Source: Hyparrhenia diplandra
Lineage: Eukaryota > Streptophyta > Magnoliopsida > Poales > Poaceae
DNA: 64,000 bases
Direction of reading: 5' to 3'
Assembly (NCBI GenBank): GCA_015847255.1
Contig: JADLZK010010865.1
Span: 248,001 to 312,000 of the forward strand
The notes beneath the pieces are model-generated. The model ran no database searches. It saw only the letters and a program-made list of their open reading frames with translations, and was not told the origin of the DNA. Positions 57,430 to 64,000 of this stretch are shown here, in pieces. Made by a program: the position numbers and the translations under genes. Every line of letters begins with the position of its first letter. Within the stretch, counting starts at the first letter, position 1.

Positions 57430-58140
57430 CTCTCGGGTGAGAACTTGTAACTAGTTTTTCTCCCTCATAGTAACTCCAAAATTGATGGTTTTTCTTTCTA
57501 TTTTTTTAAATCATGCTCTATCGGCGATTGTATTATTAATACTTCTATTACTATTTGTCATATTTCATCGATAACATTTGAAATTTGAATTTCAAAATTA
57601 CAACTTCAAACAACATTTTTGGAGCATCTAATGATTTCATTGAGAAGAAGTCATGAACATATAAAAGTTGTACAACTTCTTATGATGCACACCTTTACAC
57701 CTTTGGTCATCTTCACCCGAGCGACATCATGGTAACATTGTTCACAAGATTTACACATCCACATAGAGTTTATATGAAACTACGAGAGACATCTCTAAGA
57801 TTTGTGAACAATGTCTAACACAACGCGTCGGATAGGGAAACAACCAAATTAAAATGTAGATCTTGCAGTTCGAACGTAACTCTCTAGTTGAAAACTTTTT
57901 GGTTTGACATTACCTTGTAAAGGAAAATCTAGGACTCAATTTCAAAAAAATGGAAATTGAAATTTAAATGTTTCAAGTGACCTCGGATAGACAAACCACC
58001 ACCCAAGGCGATTGTAGTTCTCAATTATCCATGAAACTTTGCAAAAGTATAAAACATTTTGATTTGGCATCATCTTGTCATGGAGAAACATATGTAATAG
58101 TTTGAAAACATTTAGCTTAGAGCGCGCATTTGGGATAGTT
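57430..58140. repeat. Long direct repeat, copy 1
   Basis: It matches copy 2 (58300-59000) over about 700 bases: AACTTGTAACTAGT, CCTCATAGTAACTC, ACATTTGAAATTTGAATTTC, GAGCATCTAATGATTTCA, TTCACAAGATTTACAC, TTTGAAAACATTTA and GGGATAGTT in order. It is followed by a GC-rich segment (58150-58290) with no recognised gene. No coding signal. Confidence 0.9.
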
Positions 58141-58299
58141 TCGTTCGAAGAAAAAGGCGTACGCCCATTTCCTTGGGCGTGTTCCGCGCTTCTGCGCGGG
58201 TCATGTCCGTCGCTCGACCGCTATGACGGAGCGCCGACTACATTCACCTCCCGCCACGCCCGAGCTTCCAAAGAAGAACCCTACTTTTTGTTTTTAATG

Positions 58300-59000
58300 C
58301 GTGGTCAAAACTTGTGACTAGTCTTTCTCCCCTCATAGTAACTCTAGATGTGATGGTTTTTCTTTCTAAAATTTTGTAAAATCATGGTCTGTCAAGAGAT
58401 TGTTTTCTTACTTCTATTATCCTTGTCATGTTTCATCGACAACATTTGAAATTTGAATTTCAAAAATTACAACTTCAAACAACATTTTTCGAGCATCTAA
58501 TGATTTCAGCAGAAGAAGTCATGAACATAAAAGTTGTATATATAACTTCTTAAGATGTACATATTTTATATAGTAGGTCATTTCTTCATATGATGACGCC
58601 GCAAAGAACATTGTTCACAAGATTTACACACGTGTTATAGAGTTTATGAAACTAGAAGAGAGATTTCTAAGATTCGTGAACAATGTCACTATAGCACTAT
58701 GTCGGATGGGGAAACAACCAAAATTAGAATTGTAGGTCTTGCTAAGTTATGAAACTCTCTAGTTGAAAACCATTTATTTCGACATTATCTTATAAAGACA
58801 AACTATGTCTCAATTTCAAAATGTTGAGAATTGAAATTTAAATGTTTCAAGTGACGTCGGATAGACATACCACCAACATAACGATTGTAGTTCTCATATA
58901 TCCATGAAACTTTGTAGTTTACAACATTTTGATTTGAGATCATCTTGTCATGGAAAAACATGTAATAGTTTGAAAACATTTATTTATCTTGAGGACGCCA
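58300..59000. repeat. Long direct repeat, copy 2
   Basis: Second copy about 870 bases to the right of copy 1, in the same orientation. It is followed directly by GC-rich sequence that leads into F-box-like copy 2. Confidence 0.9.
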
Positions 59001-59169
59001 AGGGATAGTTCGTTTGTCCATTTGGCTCGACACCTCCGCCCGAGTGCACCGCCCCACGCCCGCACCGGGCCGCACCCGCATTATTCTGCTCACCAAGTCT
59101 TCACGGCACAAAACATACTAAGCGCGTGCTCGAGCTAGTTTCCACCAAAAAGCTCCCGCCGTGCGCGCC

Positions 59170-59340
59170 ATGAAAAACACTTCCGCCGACATGCTTGCGA
59201 GACAACGATTCATGTCGCCAAGGTCTCGGCGGCCCCACGGAAGATCCAATGGCCGGGCGAGGGCGAGGCGGCCCGCTGCAAGCGATCGGCGGAGGAGCCA
59301 TCGGTGAACCGGCTGCCGCGGTGCGGTGTCTCTGCCACCA
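59170..59340 (+). pseudogene. F-box-like protein, copy 2 (N-terminal fragment)
   Basis: The ATG at 59170 reads MKNTSADMLA, corresponding to QRLPSEMLA in copy 1. The DNA after it (GACATGCTTGCGAGACAACG, then CATGTCGCCAAGG) parallels the copy 1 segment encoding ALVAISVAKEA after a frame change. The frame stops near 59308. No later family signature is seen before 59340. Confidence 0.4.
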
Positions 59341-59369
59341 CAGGTAAGATCGATCTGTTCTTATTGCAG

Positions 59370-60215
59370 TTATGTTCATCATGGGAGTAACCGGTCCTAT
59401 TACGCCCGGGGGAGGCGGCCAGAGCATCTCGGGAGGGGTATCATCAATGGGCTCGTCATCAATCCGACTATCGTCTCCTCAGACTCGGGGACTCGACGCC
59501 TACATTGGATCGCACGCTAGCCGTTTGCTTAGAGAGCTCAGCGTGCATGGGTGCATGAGAATGTTGCTTTCGAGCAGGTCCGGTCGGTGGCCGATATCCG
59601 TGCTCGGCTCTCGAGTCAGACGCCATGGTTGCGGGTGGGGTTTTTGACACGGAAATTATTTTCTTGCTTGATCAAAACCGCGGCTTTTTCGGCGTCTCTA
59701 CGGTTTTCCTTGATTACGCCGAAAGACCGGCGGTAGCGTGGAGAACTTGCTACTAGCCGCCCGGCAATGCCGCCGACGCTGAACGCCGTGGGCGAAACCA
59801 TGGAGCTTTAATGCGCGGGACATCGTCGGCCGCGCAGCGCAAGGGAGGTCGCGCACCACGGCGTGCGGCATGAATGCGTCCGTCGGCTGGCGGTACGCGC
59901 GAGGTGCAATCCGGCCCCGACGACCTCACCTCGGTGGAGCCATGGTTCCCGGATCATGGTTGTCAGGAGCCTGGGCGCTCGTCGATCGTTCACCGGTCCT
60001 TGGAAGCGGTGGTGGTCGCCAGGACCCCTCCCGACCTTATCCCCGAGGCTCTGTTCTAGAACTACTAGTACGTACTGGGGTAGAATAATGGGCGAAAACC
60101 ATGTTTATATATGTCGAGGGTGTTTGCAATTATCATGTTATCTGGATGTAATTCATGTTATGTTCATGTTTGCGATTCTCGCGGCTATGCATGTCCCCTT
60201 GACGTTGCGCTAGAA
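59370..60215 (+). other. GC-rich gene-like region, unrecognised
   Basis: Several overlapping + strand frames of 60-116 codons cover it (for example RLLRELSVHGCMRMLLSSRS in 59520-59580). They conflict and show no family motif. An AT-rich 3'-UTR-like segment follows near 60070-60200. It may be the rest of a gene related to copy 2, but I cannot show it. Confidence 0.3.
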
Positions 60216-60217
60216 TG

Positions 60218-60840
60218 CTACCGTGTCCGCCCGGTTCGGGCCGCCGCCTTAAGTTAATTACGTTGTCGCGGCGGCAACCCCTCTCCGACATGTCCCGCTT
60301 TGGACGAGGTTTAGGTGAGTACTGTAGTGGCCGCCGCTAGACGGCTTGGCTAGAGACCTCATTTCTTGTGAGACCGGCGACGCCGGAGTCAATTGGCATA
60401 CCAGCGAAGGGCCTTGGTCGTCCACGCTGGCGTAGGCGCGGCATTTGCTCCGCCCTTGAAAGGCGGGCGTTCTACGGCGGCGGGGAATATGTATCGGCGA
60501 ATACCGTATTGGAGGCGTATCTACGTATCAAGCCAAATCAGGGAAGTATTCGGGGTAACGTCTGCAGGCGGTACATGCAGAATAGGCGGGCATCGATATC
60601 GGTATAATATGATGACACTGCGGCTGCCTTGGATGGCGGTTTTATCTTGTGGCGCCCGAGCTCTCCACAAGATACGCAAAGGATGCACCCACGCAAGGTG
60701 TAAATGTTAAGGCGCTCTATCAAAAAGCGTTGGCATTCAATATTTGTACTAACACGGTCATGTAAATCGCGGGCCTCACGGCCGCGCTCTAAAAAGCCTA
60801 GTACTCTCGTCCTGCTCTCCGACTCAAGCGGCGCCACCAC
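60218..60840 (+). other. Fragment related to 55398-55520, then unrecognised GC-rich DNA
   Basis: 60218-60330 repeats the CCGTGTC, GCCCGGTTCG and GGCGGCAACCCCTCT phrases of 55398-55520. 60368-60710 is open in two frames without recognisable product. Confidence 0.35.
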
Positions 60841-61690
60841 GACTCTTTGTTCACCTCCCCTTGGCCTTTCGGCCTCGAGGTTCCAGCAAAAGCCCCCCGC
60901 CCGCTCGGCCTCAAGCCATGCTGCGGAGAACCTTCAGCCCGGACAATCTTGTGGAGCTTGCGTGCGCGTCGCCATGCACTCATATGATCCTATGGATGAG
61001 CTCTTCAATCTGCGGGCCACCTGTTCGCGGTGACGGCGTGCGGTGACCCCCCGGTGGGATGGAGCATCCCACTAGGCCAGGATCTTTGCCGGCGGGTCGG
61101 CTAACTGCGGGCATTTGTACTACTCGCGCAGTATCGCGCGAGTCTCATCACCGGCTTCGCCAAGGTCGGCAACCCGGGCGTGCTTGAGCGAGGCATATGC
61201 TTTGTGTTCATGGAAACCCACGACACCGTCTCGCCACCTCTCGACATCTTTGAAACTAGCCGCCGCTTCGGGGCAAGCGCTTCGCCGGTATGTTCACGCT
61301 CTTACGCTCTACAGCGGAATGCCGCCGCCGCCGATGACAAAGTGCCCAAGAGGTGTTGCGGGAGATCGAGCGCGACACGGCGGCGACGCCGCCTCGACTT
61401 CGGATCTAACGTGAAGCGCCGTGAGCGCTTGATGTGCATTGGAAGTGTTGCGCGATGATTTCTTTGGTGCCGTATCCGGTGTGGCGCAAAGATCGCCCCT
61501 GCTCGCCCAACCGGTGCCTCGCCGGGGACACGCACAAGTGGAGATTAGAAGACAACACTTGCAAAGCACCCTAGCCGAATGGGAGCCGGGATTAGTGTGG
61601 CCGCTGCGGTGGGTGTACTTGCGGCGAGGAGTGTAGGATCCGCGGCGAGTGTACTATGTTCTTCCTCGCTGCAAAGGTTGAAATAAGCAC
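60840..61690 (+). pseudogene. F-box-like protein, copy 3
   Basis: Segments in family order across three frames: FSPDNLVELACASP, DPMDELFNLRATCSR, then LITGFAKVGNPGVLE-like, ICFVFMETHDTVSPPLDIFE, and RRYVHALTLYSG. The 3' part (SVGSAASVLCSSSLQRL) matches MRGSAASLLCSSLM of copy 1. The 3' flank (GAGATGTTTTAATCCGTTGT near 61870) also matches copy 1's (55158). Frame changes are frequent. A paralogue in the same orientation as copies 1 and 2. Confidence 0.5.
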
Positions 61691-61699
61691 GCCGAGGCG

Positions 61700-62030
61700 A
61701 TGATGCTCTCATGCAATGTATGTCTAATATATATGTGTGTGTCTGCATTTGCTCTAGCTAGGTCATCTAGATCTAACAGACTTTTGCTAGCTTTTTGGTT
61801 GTGTGCATGCATGGATTGGTTGATGTTCGATTGATCCTCCGAGTAGCATGCATTGATGAACACTTGGTGAGATGTTTTAATCCGTTGTAATCTTGTGTTA
61901 TATTTTATGCAGGATGGTGTTGTGTTACTCTAATTCATGTCTTTGCGTGGATGTTTGATTAATTGCATCCGAAATGATGAATGAGCAGAGTGACAATGGT
62001 ACAATATATTCATGTTTTTGCGATGGTGTA
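61700..62030 (+). other. 3'-flank of F-box-like copy 3
   Basis: AT-rich, with the GAGATGTTTTAATCCGTTGT phrase shared with 55158-55180. No further gene is seen. Confidence 0.4.
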
Positions 62031-62034
62031 TAAT

Positions 62035-62535
62035 TAAGATTCGTGAACAATCACACTAGCATGGATGTCGGATGGGGAAACGGCGACCAAATTGAGATTT
62101 AATTGTAGATCTTGCTAGGTTATGAAACTTTCTAGTTTAAAACTTTTTGATTTGGCATTATCTTGTAATGGAAAACTAGGTGCGAATTTTTAAAAAAAAT
62201 GGAAATTTAAATTTTTTGGATGACCTCCGACAAACTACCAATAATATAAAGACTGTAGTTCCCAAATATCCATGAAATTTTTGTGCAAAATATCACTTCT
62301 TTTGTTGTGGCTTGATTTATTAACAAATGGTATTTAAGAATGACTTAAATTTGACTCTTTTTGTACAAATTTTTTTGAATAAGACGACCGGGTCAAACTT
62401 AGGGTCAAAAAGTCAAAGGAGCTATAATTTGAAACGGAGGGGCCTTTATATTTGGGATCATCTTGTCATGGAGAAACATGTAACAGTTTGAAAACATTTA
62501 GTAGATTACACATACTACACACATTGGGATAGTTT
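62035..62535. repeat. Partial third copy of the long direct repeat, with a MITE remnant inside
   Basis: It shares GATTCGTGAACAAT, GTCGGATGGGGAAAC, GATCTTGCTAGGTTATGAAA, CATCTTGTCATGGAGAAACA and TTTGAAAACATTTAG with copies 1 and 2. A Stowaway-like fragment interrupts it at about 62335-62441. Confidence 0.8.
62335..62441. mobile_element. Truncated Stowaway-like MITE end
   Basis: GGTCAAACTTAGGGTCAAAA, AGTCAAAGGAGCTATAATTT and GAAACGGAGGG form a typical right end. The left terminus lacks the CTCCCTCCG end. It interrupts the long direct repeat, so it inserted after that sequence dispersed. Confidence 0.65.
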
Positions 62536-62925
62536 AGTATGAAGAAAGACGCAGGCGCTTTGTAGCGGCGCCGCATGCGATTTTTGACGTTTGGCTCACA
62601 GGCGCTTGTGCGCAGCATATTTGCCTAATTAAGCGTCCGGACGCTTTGTACACAGGGCTTGAAGGAAATCCTACTGTGACAAGCTAATTATAGTATTGTT
62701 GACTAGTTATTCAGTTAATGAAGCACCTACTACACCGTTGTAGTAAAGTAGAAAAAGTTTTACTATACCTTCTCTCTCTTTAAGTGCCAATGTTAGCATC
62801 CCCTTTGTACGTGCCCTCATGCTCGTCGCGGGAGGGCACCAGCCATCCCACGTGGAGGTGACTGCGCGGCCCGCACCAAGCGATTGACGGAACAACAGCG
62901 GGGGCGACGTGGCTCCACCTTGTAA

Positions 62926-63225
62926 CTATAGCGAGGTGTGAAGCATACGCAAAGCGATTCGCATGCAAAGGGCGTGGATATGATCGGACGTGTCACGGAA
63001 TTGCCAAAACCTTACTTTCATGGGGACTCTCGCGCGGCCCCAAACGCTTTCGGTTCCTTGTCGCGAAGGCGTCGGTTGCCGCCTCCGTTCTCGGCCGCCC
63101 GTCGCTAGACACGGAGTGCACGGGCCGGCTACTCTAGAGGGCAAGAGCGGCGGGCCGGTGCTCGTTGTCAAAGAAGAAGGGCAAGAGGCCGGCAACACGG
63201 CGAGACGCGATGGCTTGTACTCCAT
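62926..63225 (-). CDS. Hypothetical 99-aa frame, unrecognised
   Basis: The ATG at 63225 reads MEYKPSRLAVLPASCPSSLT, a basic then hydrophobic start that could be a signal peptide after a frame change, followed by Pro/Arg-rich sequence. Overlapping + strand frames exist. No family is recognised, so this is a weak call. 62540-62900 shows no gene. Confidence 0.2.
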   Translation of the reverse strand: MEYKPSRLAVLPASCPSSLTTSTGPPLLPSRVAGPCTPCLATGGRERRRQPTPSRQGTESVWGRARVPMKVRFWQFRDTSDHIHALCMRIALRMLHTSL

Positions 63226-63387
63226 AACGTAGCTTGTCTTGAAATTAAAATAATAGGTCACTTAAACAACAATAAAAAGACAAAACAGCAGAATCGCTGA
63301 TGACGTAAAAGTGTAGTACGCAGCGTTTGAAGAAAGAAAGAAACCGAACAAACACGGTGAAGAAGCACAAATGCAGAGACCAAGTAC

Positions 63388-63393
63388 TTTATT
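63388..63393 (-). terminator. Polyadenylation signal of the right-edge gene
   Basis: AATAAA on the - strand lies about 180 bases after the stop codon at 63572-63574, just beyond the MITE. Confidence 0.55.
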
Positions 63394-63412
63394 CAAAGTT
63401 TCATCACGGGTA

Positions 63413-63565
63413 CTCCCTCCGTTCCAAATTATAGTTCACTTTGGCTTTTCTAGATACATTCGCTTTTTGTTATGCATCTAGTTATACATTATGTCTAGAT
63501 ACATACTAAAAGAAATGGTGGATCTAGAAAAGCCAAAAGTGAACTACAATTTGGAACCGAGGGAG
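63413..63565. mobile_element. Stowaway MITE (153 bp) with TA target duplication
   Basis: The left end is CTCCCTCCGTTCCAAATTAT, and the right end on the - strand is CTCCCTCGGTTCCAAATTGT. The TIRs run about 45 bp (through TTCACTTTGGCTTTTCTAGA). TA dinucleotides at 63411-63412 and 63566-63567 are the target duplication. Nearly intact and therefore relatively young. Confidence 0.96.
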
Positions 63566-63571
63566 TACAAA

Positions 63572-63960
63572 CTAATCCTCAAGGAATTCACCGATAAGAG
63601 TTTGAGGATCAAGGAGATCGACTACAAAGCGGTGGCATGATTGCGAAACTCCCTCAATCCGGGCTCGGTCCTCCTCGCCGATTGGAGCCCCACTAAAAGC
63701 CGGGAGCATGGATACACAAATCTCTGCAGGTTTGGGTTGACAGAGGCGCCAAACTGTCGAAGGGCCGGAATAAATGCCGTGCCCGATGGCGCCATCACCG
63801 AGGAAACGCCGCAAATGGAGGCGTTGCGTTGGGATTCACCTTGTACACATTCGTAGTGATTACTTTGGTTGTGTGAACGCTAGTGTTGTCAATGCATTCT
63901 ACGGCGAGGTCAAAACTTAATAAAAACTCTAGTCCTTGAGATGGCTAGTTTTTATTAAAA
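63572..63960 (-). CDS. 3' part of an unrecognised gene running toward the right edge
   Basis: A frame open from about 63814 ends at TAG (63572-63574) with GVSQSCHRFVVDLLDPQTLI then GEFLED. Other frames of the same DNA are also protein-like (for example LQRFVYPCSRLLVGLQSARR), so a frame change is likely. A Stowaway MITE and an AATAAA follow the stop, as in a 3' UTR. There is no ATG in the last frame; an upstream exon probably lies near 63840-63960 or outside the window. I recognise no family. Confidence 0.35.
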
Positions 63961-64000
63961 ATGTGGAGGCGGCCATGTTTTGTAGAATTATTTATTTTTA

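Noticed and set aside
1..64000. tRNA or rRNA genes
   Set aside because: No tRNA-like A/B box pairs with cloverleaf or rRNA core sequences were noticed; the only tRNA-related sequence is the primer binding site at 51871-51889.

Overview
The window looks like repeat-dense nuclear intergenic DNA from a grass (Poaceae), probably a large-genome pooid. The evidence is two Stowaway MITEs with the grass-type CTCCCTCCG end, an Athila-type gypsy retrotransposon with a tRNA-Asp primer site, FAR1/Mutator and Ulp1-type transposon genes, and F-box-like fragments of a kind expanded in grasses. There is no bacterial or organellar signature, and I found no rRNA, tRNA or CRISPR. Almost every protein-coding stretch is broken by frameshifts or stops.

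Bases 1-46908 are a chain of transposons separated by (TA)n microsatellites at 247-329, 14605-14699, 21329-21354, 27974-28037, 42615-42632, 46408-46485 and 46866-46908. Most segments begin and end next to a (TA)n tract with a terminal inverted repeat or a small hairpin. The outer element (330 to 42614) appears to be a decayed Mutator-like element. It carries three Ulp1-like cysteine-protease genes on the + strand (about 1867-5680, 7927-14465 and 29850-37330) and a FAR1/MULE transposase gene on the - strand (about 42061-38220). Two further hairpin-ended elements (14700-21328 and 21355-27973) appear nested in its (TA)n tract. Elements 42633-46406 and 46486-46865 share one TIR family, and the left edge (1-246) carries another copy of that end. 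The non-coding parts are packed with short element-specific words (TTGCAATTGG or TTGCAAATGG; TTTGTATGCATG), two homologous satellites with a period near 150 bp, and a GAGATTAGGGTT minisatellite.

Bases 47.4-51.9 kb are - strand Athila-type retrotransposon sequence: an ORF1-like gene behind its own TATA box, then a gag and aspartic-protease block with a zinc knuckle and primer binding site, but no reverse transcriptase or integrase. Bases 53-64 kb are more gene-like: three degraded copies of an F-box-like gene, a pair of related - strand genes with basic and acidic segments, long direct repeats, Stowaway MITEs, and the 3' end of a gene running off the right edge.

A sequence-wide oddity affects interpretation. 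CAG and CTG are strongly depleted in many transposon stretches (none in 12361-12960) while CG is not. Related copies repeatedly differ by CAG or CTG against CGG, CCG or GCG. This may reflect systematic miscalling at CHG-methylated cytosines, which would also explain many frameshifts, so pseudogene calls here are provisional.
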